Below, piece after piece: positions 1 to 5,732 of a DNA stretch of 11,741 bases. The stretch's first letter is position 1. Each line of letters opens with the position of its first letter. The notes under the pieces are model-generated. The model did not search any database. It was not told the DNA's origin and saw only the letters and a list, made by a program, of their open reading frames with translations. Origin of the DNA: Kordiimonadaceae bacterium. GTDB lineage: Bacteria > Pseudomonadota > Alphaproteobacteria > Sphingomonadales > Emcibacteraceae. Location: positions 1 through 11,741 of the forward strand of contig JABIPV010000375.1 of assembly GCA_018699075.1 (NCBI GenBank), given 5' to 3'. A program made the position numbers and the translations under genes.

Positions 1-1
1 T

Positions 2-613
2 AAGCAGATAATCCGCATGCTGCAGGATGGCCGGGCTTTTCATAATCGGATCATCAGGACGGCCAAGATCACCGGAGAAACAGATGGTTTTAGAACCAGC
101 CTTAAGCGATATAAAAGAAGAGCCGAGAATATGACCGGAACGGCTTAAGGTAAAATGCAGATCATCATCAATATAATGCGCATGGCCGAAACCAACGACT
201 TTAAACTGATCAAGGGCGCGGATAGCATCATCACGGGTATAAAGGGCGAGGGCCGGGCTGTGTCGGGTGTAACCGTAACGATTGGCGCGGCGCGCGTCTT
301 CTTCGTGCAGATAGCCGCTATCTGGCAGAAGGATTTTACAAAGATCATAAGTTGCTTCTGAACAATAGATGCTGCCTTTAAAACCGTTTTTAATCAGCAG
401 CGGGATATAGCCACTATGGTCAATATGGGCGTGGGTCAAGATCACGGCATCAATAGCGGACGGATCTACAGGTAGCTTTTCCCAGTTTCTAAGGCGTAGT
501 TCTTTAAAACCCTGAAACAAACCGCAATCGATAAGGATTTTCTTATTTCGGTATTCAAAAAGATATTTTGATCCAGTGACGGTTCCTGTGGCGCCTAAGA
601 ATGTCAGTTGCAT
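2..613 (-). CDS. MBL-fold RNA-processing-type metallohydrolase (N-terminal part, runs off left edge)
   Basis: The first 204 residues are visible and the gene continues beyond position 1. The sequence shows a complete metallo-beta-lactamase zinc site. There is HxHxDH at residues 61-66 (THAHIDHSG), a GHILGS histidine at about residue 161 and SGDLG with its aspartate at about residue 182. The opening MQLTFLGATGTVTGS and the DCGLFQG segment at 29-35 are typical of the beta-CASP branch (CPSF73/Ysh1-like, KH-less bacterial members of about 450 residues), which acts as RNA endo/exonucleases in the cytoplasm. The beta-CASP and C-terminal motifs should lie beyond the window, so membership of that branch is inferred from the N-terminal half. 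The start ATG (611-613) overlaps the end of the upstream membrane-protein gene, which suggests translational coupling. Only a weak GGCAG lies upstream. The function is probably RNA processing; the substrate is unknown. Confidence 0.88.
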   Translation of the reverse strand, partial: MQLTFLGATGTVTGSKYLFEYRNKKILIDCGLFQGFKELRLRNWEKLPVDPSAIDAVILTHAHIDHSGYIPLLIKNGFKGSIYCSEATYDLCKILLPDSGYLHEEDARRANRYGYTRHSPALALYTRDDAIRALDQFKVVGFGHAHYIDDDLHFTLSRSGHILGSSFISLKAGSKTICFSGDLGRPDDPIMKSPAILQHADYLL

Positions 614-1083
614 TTTGCTGCCAATCTTTTTTGGGTTAGCCATAATGCCAATGAGGGAATAATAAGCCACTGCATCAGTGGTGAAATGCCGAAGTCCCAC
701 GGACCAATATTTAAGACGGGCATCGTGTCCGTATAGGCCCAGCTCTTATGAATGTAAATATTGAGCCATTCACTGTAAAATGTATAGCTAATGCCAATGA
801 TTACGGTAAGGACGGCGACAATGCAGAAATTCTTTTGCGGCCACTGTGAATTTCCGCAAATAAGCAGCGCCAGCGCAATACTGGTCACGGCAATAAGAAC
901 ATCACCAAAGGTGCAATGAATGACCGAATAGATAATCGTGCCCCATGTATCATTATTCCACATGGTATAAAGCGGCATTTGCATCATTTCCCAGAATATA
1001 TTGAAAATAGCAATAAGGGTAATATAGCCGCGCATAAAGCGAAGCCAAACTGCTTTATAATTGTGATTTTCATGATCCATCAT
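604..1083 (-). CDS. four-helix membrane protein of unknown function
   Basis: The protein has 159 residues and about four hydrophobic segments, near residues 17-37, 48-75, 83-103 and 130-150. Conserved-looking polar and aromatic features are FWEMMQMPLY near 30-39, HCTFGDV near 56-62, and EWLNIYIHKSWAY with GPWDFGISPLMQWLIIP in the C-terminal half. I recognise the general look of an uncharacterised proteobacterial inner-membrane family but cannot name a reaction. The start ATG at 1081-1083 is preceded by AAGGG with a six-base spacer, a good ribosome binding site. Its TGA (604-606) lies inside the first codons of the metallo-beta-lactamase-fold gene, so the two form an operon. A role connected to that enzyme is possible but not shown. 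Confidence 0.82.
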   Translation of the reverse strand: MMDHENHNYKAVWLRFMRGYITLIAIFNIFWEMMQMPLYTMWNNDTWGTIIYSVIHCTFGDVLIAVTSIALALLICGNSQWPQKNFCIVAVLTVIIGISYTFYSEWLNIYIHKSWAYTDTMPVLNIGPWDFGISPLMQWLIIPSLALWLTQKRLAAKCN

Positions 1084-1178
1084 AAATAGCCCTTATATCG
1101 TCATTTATTATGAATGATTATAAGGGGATTGCCAATATTTAAATTGATTGGGATCAAGGAGTGGAATTTGTGGAAAAA

Positions 1179-1252
1179 TGGAGGTGCGGACGAGAATCGA
1201 ACTCGTGTACACGGATTTGCAATCCGCTGCGTAGCCTCTCCGCCACCGCACC
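1179..1252 (-). tRNA. tRNA-Cys (anticodon GCA)
   Basis: The reverse strand folds as a standard 74-nt cloverleaf. The acceptor stem is GGTGCGG (1252-1246) paired with CCGCACC (1189-1183), with discriminator T at 1182 and an encoded CCA at 1181-1179. The D stem is GCG/CGC, and the anticodon stem GCGGA/TCCGT encloses the loop TTGCAAA with anticodon GCA at 1220-1218. The T stem ACGAG/CTCGT encloses TTCGATT. The U73 discriminator and short three-pair D stem fit bacterial cysteine tRNAs. A short T-run follows the CCA but no clear terminator hairpin. No integrase or repeated 3' end is seen nearby. Confidence 0.97.
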
Positions 1253-1364
1253 ACCTTTAAGGCTTGAGTGTTTCGCATATTCGTTTGGTTTGAGCAAGGA
1301 GTTTCTTGTAAAATGAAGGAAAAGGGAATAGATTCTATTCAATACAAGATTATAGGAATATCCA

Positions 1365-1865
1365 ATGTCGATAATGTGGCTTATATCTGGTTTTATAGTA
1401 GTTCTTTTGCTCAGTAGCTGTGGGCCGGGCCGCTATGACAGTGCTTACCGTCCATCGATGAGTAGAGTTGATCAAAGCAATGCTTATCTGCTGGACGCGG
1501 GCGCGCAGCCAAGGTTGATCTTTACGGATGATTTTGAGCGGGATTTGGAGATTTTTACCGATCAGAATTTTTCAGTGGTTGGCGAGAGCCGCTTTATGGG
1601 ACTTGAAGAAGATCCGGAAGATGCGATGAAAATGGGTGAGAAACTTGGCGTAACTCACATTCTGCTGTTATCGGAATTTGCCTATAATGGCACGAAGAAA
1701 GCCTATAGATATATTGAAAATTATGATTATGTCAGAGAAGTGAAATATTATAATGGCCAGCCTTATTATGGCTATCAAAGCGTTGCTAATCCGATCTCAG
1801 TACCTTACCGAAAAAATGTAACGATCCTCAGACAAAGAGCGGCTTACCTGGTCAAAATGAAATAA
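1365..1865 (+). CDS. short lipoprotein, PDZ-less paralogue of the lipoprotein at 2415-3203
   Basis: The 166-residue protein begins with a short lipoprotein signal: a hydrophobic stretch at residues 5-16 and lipobox LSSC, with the modified cysteine at 19. It should therefore be exported and membrane-anchored. The mature domain shares a clear pattern with the lipoprotein gene 550 bp downstream. Both have a Q/EPxLI segment, DxxRDxxxxxxxNxxVxGES, FxGLxExPxxA, a THxxxxSEF block, a Tyr-rich stretch and a final Y(L/M)VK. This protein stops exactly where the paralogue enters its PDZ domain. A GGA at 1354-1356, eight bases before the ATG, supports this start, although ATG at 1374 is also possible. The function is unknown. 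The domain resembles small envelope-protein domains that carry PDZ tails in other bacteria, but I cannot name the family. Confidence 0.85.
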   Translation: MSIMWLISGFIVVLLLSSCGPGRYDSAYRPSMSRVDQSNAYLLDAGAQPRLIFTDDFERDLEIFTDQNFSVVGESRFMGLEEDPEDAMKMGEKLGVTHILLLSEFAYNGTKKAYRYIENYDYVREVKYYNGQPYYGYQSVANPISVPYRKNVTILRQRAAYLVKMK

Positions 1866-1882
1866 GAATTTCGGAGCAGTTC

Positions 1883-2335
1883 ATGACAAGCAAAAGCTTT
1901 AAAGCACAGTTTGAACTTAATCGCAGTGCCGATGAGCTGTTTCCTTTATTCAGCGCAGAAGGTGAGACGCTTTGGGTGCCGGGCTGGGATTATATTGCAG
2001 TATCAGCGGGTAAAGAGCTTCATGAAGATTATGTGTTTCTAACGGAAAACCATGACTATGCCACCACCAATGCCATCTGGCTGGTAAAAAAGCACGAACC
2101 CGATAATTATTTCGTGCAGTTTTATAAAGTGGAGCCGGAAGATAAAATCGCCGTGGTTAGTGTAAAATGTGAAGTGGTATCAAAGAGCAGAACTCAGGTG
2201 ACGGTCGGTTATGAATATATTGCTCTTTCCGATAAGGGGCGAGATTTCATAAGTGATCATTCTGATGAGGATTATGTGGCCTTTATTGGCGAGTGGAAAA
2301 TTCTGCTCGAAATGTATTTTGAAGATAAAGATTAA
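1883..2335 (+). CDS. SRPBCC-fold (START/Bet v1-like) protein
   Basis: This soluble protein has 150 residues and no signal peptide or membrane segment. The N-terminal pattern, with alternating FKAQFELNRSADELFPLFS and then GETLWVPGWDY, is typical of SRPBCC-fold proteins. These have a beta strand, then an alpha-helical 'SADELF' turn and a tryptophan-rich loop, then a curved sheet and a long C-terminal helix (residues about 120-147 here). Members bind hydrophobic ligands or act as polyketide cyclase/dehydrase-like proteins, but nothing in the sequence reveals the ligand. GGAG at 1873-1876 is well spaced from the ATG. The gene starts 17 bp after the first lipoprotein and is probably co-transcribed with it. 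The two flanking paralogous lipoprotein genes suggest it was caught between copies of a duplication. Confidence 0.8.
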   Translation: MTSKSFKAQFELNRSADELFPLFSAEGETLWVPGWDYIAVSAGKELHEDYVFLTENHDYATTNAIWLVKKHEPDNYFVQFYKVEPEDKIAVVSVKCEVVSKSRTQVTVGYEYIALSDKGRDFISDHSDEDYVAFIGEWKILLEMYFEDKD

Positions 2336-2351
2336 AAATTAAAAATTAAAG
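2331..2351. repeat. three 7-bp tandem units, ATTAAAA-like
   Basis: ATTAAAA occurs twice and then once as ATTAAAG, back to back, overlapping the TAA stop of the SRPBCC gene. It is probably slippage in AT-rich spacer DNA. No hairpin or terminator is associated with it. Confidence 0.6.
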
Positions 2352-2414
2352 CTTTATTCAGTGACCATTAAGAAAAAAGGGTGTATTCTGATTGAATAAA
2401 AAATGAGGTATATG

Positions 2415-3203
2415 ATGAAAAAAATTATAATTTTAATCGCAATGCTTTCGCTTTCGGCCTGTGGAGCTGGGCAGTTTGGTTCAAGTTACCGGGGTTATAT
2501 GACACCAGAAACGGCGGCGAATGTTGTGCTGCTCGGCGCTGATCAGGAACCAAATTTAATCCTGTCAAATGATATTGACCGCGATGTGCTTAGTTACCGT
2601 GAACGTAATTATGTTGTGCTCGGTGAAAGCGCCTTTAACGGGCTTCAGGAAAGCCCTGATAATGCGGTACGCCATGCCAAAGAAGTGTTTGCTACGCATG
2701 TGATTGTATCATCAGAATTTACCGACACCCAAAGCCGCATCGATTATGATTATCAGGATATTTATAGCACAGTATTTGTCAACACAGTCAAAACGGTTGA
2801 CGGTCAACAGGTCAATGTACGTGAGGCCGTAACGGTGCGCGATACTGTGACGGTTCCTTATATGAGACAATATGATAATTTTGACCAATGGGCGGTTTAT
2901 ATGGTCAAATCGAACGAGGTTCATAAACTTGGCATTTTAATACGCGATCTTAGCCAGCAGGAAAGATCTATATTTAAACGAAATACCGGTACTGTGATTG
3001 ATGTTGTTCTCACCAATTCCCCGGCTTATCTTGCTGATATTATTCAGGGTGATGTGCTTCTGGCAATTAATGGTGAGAAAATTATTGATAGCCCACATGC
3101 CGGTAAAATCATCACCGAACGGGAATTCGGTGGCCAGACTATCGTCCTTACCATGATCAAAGACGGTGTGGAAAAAGATATTACCTTTGAGTTTAATGAA
3201 TAG
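2415..3203 (+). CDS. lipoprotein with C-terminal PDZ domain
   Basis: With the ATG at 2415 the protein has 262 residues and starts with a classical lipoprotein signal (MKK, hydrophobic core, LSAC with cysteine 16). GAGG at 2405-2408 sits six bases before this ATG. The in-frame ATGs at 2403 and 2412 lack a usable ribosome binding site, so 2415 is preferred. Residues about 17-165 match the PDZ-less lipoprotein at 1365-1865 in order and spacing. Residues about 170-262 form a PDZ domain: the LGILI strand, then GTVIDVVLTNSPAYLADIIQGDVLLAINGEKI, which is the hallmark 'spacing-apart-GD-ilxinG' stretch, and a closing strand near the C-terminus. No protease triad is present, so it is likely a peptide-binding adaptor at the envelope rather than an enzyme. 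Its stop lies 13 bp from the stop of the convergent HNH remnant. Confidence 0.87.
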   Translation: MKKIIILIAMLSLSACGAGQFGSSYRGYMTPETAANVVLLGADQEPNLILSNDIDRDVLSYRERNYVVLGESAFNGLQESPDNAVRHAKEVFATHVIVSSEFTDTQSRIDYDYQDIYSTVFVNTVKTVDGQQVNVREAVTVRDTVTVPYMRQYDNFDQWAVYMVKSNEVHKLGILIRDLSQQERSIFKRNTGTVIDVVLTNSPAYLADIIQGDVLLAINGEKIIDSPHAGKIITEREFGGQTIVLTMIKDGVEKDITFEFNE

Positions 3204-3216
3204 GGAAATTTAAAGA

Positions 3217-3542
3217 TTAGACACAGGCTCTGATCTGTTTTCTTATGGCGTTGGCTTCTTTGGGGTCCATGCTTAATTGCCATTTTCGTTTTATAGTGAT
3301 CCAGTCATATAGATAACTGCAGCGGGCAGGGACGTATGAGGGGGAATAAAAAGTTGGGTCATCGGCATTTTTAGGAATGCGGTTGGTCCAGCGATGGGTT
3401 ATGCGAAGCGGGGAATTAGCGCCCATATCATTTGCAAAGGCGCGTTTTTTATCATGGTTCCATGAATGGCCGCCGGAAATATGAACTTCATAAAGCGGCA
3501 CCAAATGATCAATATCCACGTCATCTGCGTCCTGAACTTGCC
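3217..3542 (-). pseudogene. HNH-family endonuclease, 5'-truncated remnant (GmrSD C-terminal/DUF1524-like)
   Basis: Reading the minus strand, family-like sequence starts at about 3540 with DADDVDIDHLVPL, which contains the catalytic IDH. It continues through EVHISGGHSW, KRAFANDM, TNRIPKNADDP, YVPARCSYLYDWITIKRKW and MDPKEANAIRKQI to a TAA at 3217-3219. This order is that of the nuclease domain found in secreted or cytoplasmic HNH family proteins of about 200-250 residues. Everything N-terminal to it (the usual signal or W-D-x-D-xx-C-D-T-R region) is missing. Upstream DNA on this strand is antisense to the YbjQ remnant. The open frame extends to 3654, but that extension does not look like protein. 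The NRxKG motif reads NRIPKN, which suggests possible drift. It is probably inactive and promoterless. Confidence 0.72.
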
Positions 3543-3719
3543 GGTTATACGGAACTGCTTGAGGATGCGAGAAAAGAAGCAACCGAGCGTATGATAACGG
3601 ATGCAAGAAATATAGGCGCGAACGCAATTGTAAATGTGCGTTTTTCCACCACATCTGTTACACAGGGTGCTGCTGAGCTATTTGCTTACGGAACAGCCGT
3701 ATATGTTGAGAGTGAATGA
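3543..3719 (+). pseudogene. YbjQ-family (DUF74) protein, 5'-truncated remnant
   Basis: From GYTELL at 3543 to the TGA at 3717-3719 the frame encodes the C-terminal half of a YbjQ-type domain: a helix ARKEATERMITDA, then GANAIVNVRF, then GAAELFAYGTAVYVE. Family members are about 105 residues and begin with an MIxTT-like strand and a central GG-xxxY turn. That first half, about 45-50 residues, is absent. The same frame stays open back to a TTG at 3432, but that upstream stretch is antisense to the HNH remnant and is not family-like. The stop overlaps the ATG of the next gene (ATGA at 3716-3719). An original translationally coupled pair of YbjQ paralogues is therefore likely, and the deletion that removed this 5' end probably also removed their promoter. 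Confidence 0.72.
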
Positions 3720-4180
3720 TGGATAGCGGAATTGACCTATGGTTTAATTTTGGCCTGACTTTATGCCTGTTGTTGCTTGGGTTTATATTTGGCACAATAG
3801 CCGAAAGACGCCACTTTCAATCGATTGCAAAGCGCGAAAAAGAACTTTCATATATAAAGATATATACACATAAGAATATCCCCGAATATGCCAGAGCCGT
3901 CAATGAACCACTGGTAAGCGGATTTGTGGTGTTATCGACCGATTATTTAAAAAGCTTTCTCTCATCCGTTCGAAAATTATTCGGTGGGCGTATTCGTTCA
4001 TACGAATCCCTGGTTAAAAGATCAAAAAGGGAAGCGGTGTTAAGATTGAAAGAAAAGGCCCGAACTCAGGGGGCAAAAGCCGTCTATAATGTCCGCATTG
4101 ATACCACAAGCGTGTCAAAGGGACGAAACAGAGCAGTTGTAACGGTAGAAGCTTTTGCTTACGGTACGGCGGTCAAGTAA
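3716..4180 (+). CDS. membrane-anchored YbjQ-family (DUF74) protein
   Basis: The protein has 154 residues. One transmembrane helix at about residues 9-29 is followed by a charged juxtamembrane stretch. A full YbjQ-type domain then spans about 45-154: strands around YIKIYTH and LVSGFVVLSTDYL, the turn FGGRIRSYESL, the helix KREAVLRLKEKA, and GAKAVYNVRIDTTS with EAFAYGTAV at the end. The domain forms pentamers in solved homologues, and a 'heavy-metal binding' role is only a database label. The start codon overlaps the stop of the preceding YbjQ remnant as ATGA, so it was built for translational coupling to that gene. With the 5' part of the upstream gene gone, its expression is doubtful unless another promoter took over. 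Confidence 0.82.
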   Translation: MMDSGIDLWFNFGLTLCLLLLGFIFGTIAERRHFQSIAKREKELSYIKIYTHKNIPEYARAVNEPLVSGFVVLSTDYLKSFLSSVRKLFGGRIRSYESLVKRSKREAVLRLKEKARTQGAKAVYNVRIDTTSVSKGRNRAVVTVEAFAYGTAVK

Positions 4181-4182
4181 TA

Positions 4183-4644
4183 CTAACTGGTCTGCCTACA
4201 GCTATCCGTCGCGCCGATGGGAAGGAAGGGCAGTTTAAAATCATCGATATCATCAATGCCATTTTCCAATTTTTCTTTTAAGCGGTGCAGATCTTCTTCT
4301 AAGGCTTCAAGCACGCGCTCATCTGACTGGTTCCTGGTTTTTTCAATAAGTGTATCCGTCCATTTTTGAATATCGGCTTCCATTTTTGGTTTATGGATGC
4401 TGTCAAATTCTGCGGCGTATTTATTGTAAGCAACCGTGCGGTGTTCGACATTGACGCGGCCAAAGCAGTTGCAGTCAAACTCGCTGTTATTAATGTTGCA
4501 CTGATTATAGCTGCGGCTGAAATGTGCCTGATCAATATCTGCAATGCCTGTCATGTCAGGGCCAGTAGGGGTATCTTCACCGCAACCAAGCAAAGCAAGC
4601 GACGCCAAAGCAGGCAGCAGCCATTTATTAGACATTTTCATCAT
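4183..4644 (-). CDS. small cysteine-containing lipoprotein of unknown function
   Basis: With the ATG at 4644 the protein has 153 residues, has a lipoprotein signal (positive start, hydrophobic LLPALASLALLGC, cysteine 21) and is exported. The ATG at 4671 is also in frame, but AGGG at 4651-4654 lies six bases before 4644 and nothing comparable precedes 4671. The mature protein contains a C-x8-C-x-C group (QCNINNSEFDCNCFGRV) and one more cysteine near the C-terminus, so disulfides or metal binding are possible. The second half is strongly charged and helical (EEDLHRLKEKLENGIDDIDDF), a possible short coiled coil. It is divergent from the DUF2975/XRE operon and shares its control region. Its stop is 2 bp from that of the YbjQ gene. 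Confidence 0.78.
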   Translation of the reverse strand: MMKMSNKWLLPALASLALLGCGEDTPTGPDMTGIADIDQAHFSRSYNQCNINNSEFDCNCFGRVNVEHRTVAYNKYAAEFDSIHKPKMEADIQKWTDTLIEKTRNQSDERVLEALEEDLHRLKEKLENGIDDIDDFKLPFLPIGATDSCRQTS

Positions 4645-4654
4645 TTTATACCCT

Positions 4655-4669
4655 GATAATTTAATTATC
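4655..4669. promoter_or_regulatory. perfect 15-bp palindrome, candidate operator
   Basis: GATAATT-T-AATTATC is a perfect inverted repeat. It lies immediately upstream of the ribosome binding site of the lipoprotein gene and just downstream of its predicted promoter. A related palindrome is at 4741-4751. It could be a repressor site, or in RNA a weak six-pair hairpin masking the ribosome binding site. Confidence 0.45.
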
Positions 4670-4684
4670 ATTTTTTATGAGGCA

Positions 4685-4693
4685 ATTATAACA
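4685..4693 (-). promoter_or_regulatory. extended -10 promoter for the lipoprotein gene
   Basis: The minus strand reads TGTTATAAT, a perfect -10 with a TGn extension. TTTAAT lies 17 bases upstream as a weak -35. The implied transcript start near 4678 gives a leader of about 34 nt containing the 4655-4669 palindrome. Confidence 0.5.
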
Positions 4694-4730
4694 TAGGTTT
4701 GGCATTGATTAAATATTTATTTATTTTACA

Positions 4731-4759
4731 TTGACACGATGATAAATTATCGTTAAACA
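4731..4759 (+). promoter_or_regulatory. promoter with embedded palindrome for the DUF2975/XRE operon
   Basis: A consensus -35 TTGACA (4731-4736) is followed after 17 bases by a weak -10, TAAACA. The spacer contains the perfect palindrome GATAA-A-TTATC (4741-4751), overlapped by a wider ACGAT/ATCGT inverted repeat (4736-4753). A site between -35 and -10 is where a repressor blocks polymerase. The small XRE protein of this operon is an obvious candidate. Confidence 0.5.
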
Positions 4760-4800
4760 ATAATTAAACAATATTTAATGGTAATAATATAGGTGATGTA

Positions 4801-5337
4801 ATGAATGATAATATTGAACATGTAAGACGTATTAGTGCGGTAATGAAAAATGTTTGTATGGCTATTATGGTGGTGATACCCGTGTCCCATATATTGATTT
4901 GGACCAATTTTGAAAAAGCGCAAAGTTTAGGTTTTTATCACCGGACATCTTATATGGATGGTTATCTGCTTACGTCAAATTTAGTGACGGGATTTTTTAT
5001 TAGCGGGTTTTTAGCATTGGTTGCTTTTATGGCGGTTAGGGCACTTCGTAAATTTTTTATCCAAACAAGTATTGGTGATATTTTTGCCGTTAAGAGTGCT
5101 GAAGCGTTAAGCCGCTTTGCGAAACTGCTGATATTTTACACTATTGTGAGCATTCCGATTGAAACGTTACTCAGTATAGCGATGAGCTTTAATAATCCAG
5201 TTGGTGAAAGATTGCTTGCGGTGTCTCTTCAAACTTATGACGTTACGCTTATTTTCTTGAGCTTTGTCATTTTTGCTATTTCGTGGGTGATGAAGGAAAG
5301 TGTCCTTATCGCTGAAGAAAATGCGCAGATTGTTTGA
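4801..5337 (+). CDS. DUF2975 family membrane protein
   Basis: The protein has 178 residues and four hydrophobic segments, at about 17-35, 57-80, 107-126 and 144-166. A hydrophilic stretch between the second and third contains RKFFIQTSIGDIFAVKSAEALSRFAKLLI, the signature loop of DUF2975 proteins. The end, SWVMKESVLIAEENAQIV, is also typical, because members usually close with an 'EEnelfv'-like tail. The family is uncharacterised but is very often encoded directly before a small XRE regulator, as here. GGTGATGTA precedes the ATG and contains a weak ribosome binding site. The TGA lies next to and partly inside the ribosome binding site of the XRE gene, so the two are coupled. It is likely an inner-membrane sensor or accessory of the regulator, by inference from pairing only. 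Confidence 0.88.
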   Translation: MNDNIEHVRRISAVMKNVCMAIMVVIPVSHILIWTNFEKAQSLGFYHRTSYMDGYLLTSNLVTGFFISGFLALVAFMAVRALRKFFIQTSIGDIFAVKSAEALSRFAKLLIFYTIVSIPIETLLSIAMSFNNPVGERLLAVSLQTYDVTLIFLSFVIFAISWVMKESVLIAEENAQIV

Positions 5338-5347
5338 GGAGTTCGTT

Positions 5348-5560
5348 ATGCCTATTATTGTTAATTTAGATGTGATGTTAGCCAAACGAAAAGTGAAGTC
5401 AAAAGATCTGGCCGAAGCGGTCGGCATCACGGTGCAGAATATATCACTACTTAAATCCGGAAAAGTGAAGGGAATCCGCTTTGGAACATTAGAAGCGATC
5501 TGTGATTATCTTGATTGTGAACCGGGTGATATTCTTGAATATCGGCGAGAGCAATCGTAA
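5348..5560 (+). CDS. small XRE-family transcriptional regulator (YozG-like)
   Basis: The protein has 70 residues and is a single Cro/C1-type helix-turn-helix domain and nothing else. It reads LAKRKVKSKDLAEAVGITVQNISLLKSGKVKGIRFGTLEAICDYLDCEPGDILEY, with the recognition helix around ITVQNISLLK. The start at 5348 is chosen because GAGGAG (5336-5341) sits six bases upstream. The frame is open further 5' but only within the DUF2975 gene. Its stop-to-start relation with DUF2975 makes a two-gene operon. These regulators probably repress their own promoter, and the palindrome in the 4741-4751 spacer is a suitable operator. Whether the DUF2975 partner modulates it is unknown. Confidence 0.9.
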   Translation: MPIIVNLDVMLAKRKVKSKDLAEAVGITVQNISLLKSGKVKGIRFGTLEAICDYLDCEPGDILEYRREQS

Positions 5561-5566
5561 TTTAAT

Positions 5567-5704
5567 TTATTTACTAATGTTAGTATAGGCTTCGTGGGTC
5601 ATTACCATATCTGGATAGTCACTTTTTTCACTTTTAAGGGGCAGATTGACAGAGGTACAATCAATATATTCAGTGTTGGGATATTCGAGCCGGTAATATT
5701 CCAT
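5567..5704 (-). CDS. possible 45-residue protein or gene remnant
   Basis: A minus-strand frame with an ATG at 5702-5704 and a TAA at 5567-5569 fills most of the gap between the XRE gene and the next plus-strand gene. Its translation begins MEYYRLEYPNTEYIDCTS and continues with mixed, protein-like composition (SVNLPLKSEKSDYPDMVMT) to NISK. There is no low-complexity bias and no signal peptide. There is no good ribosome binding site, and stops lie directly upstream in frame. It could be a small gene, the surviving 3' end of a deleted gene, or chance. I do not recognise it. Confidence 0.3.
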   Translation of the reverse strand: MEYYRLEYPNTEYIDCTSVNLPLKSEKSDYPDMVMTHEAYTNISK

Positions 5705-5732
5705 GAATGGCTTTTATACTCAAGGTTTCTGG

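Noticed and set aside
145..361. Open frames on both strands near the left edge
   Set aside because: They lie within the metallo-beta-lactamase-fold gene, whose zinc-binding motifs fix the true frame.
1117..1122. Minus-strand TATAAT upstream of the membrane-protein/MBL operon
   Set aside because: It is a perfect -10 hexamer, but no acceptable -35 lies at 16-18 bases and no TGn extension is present, so it is not listed as a promoter.
1179..1252. tRNA-Cys as an integration site for a mobile element
   Set aside because: No integrase, no duplicated tRNA 3' end and no phage-like genes were seen in the window.
1154..1342. Minus-strand open frame of 62 codons
   Set aside because: It covers the tRNA-Cys and is not protein-coding.
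3432..3542. N-terminal extension of the YbjQ remnant from a TTG codon
   Set aside because: It is antisense to well-conserved HNH coding sequence and has no family-like pattern or ribosome binding site.
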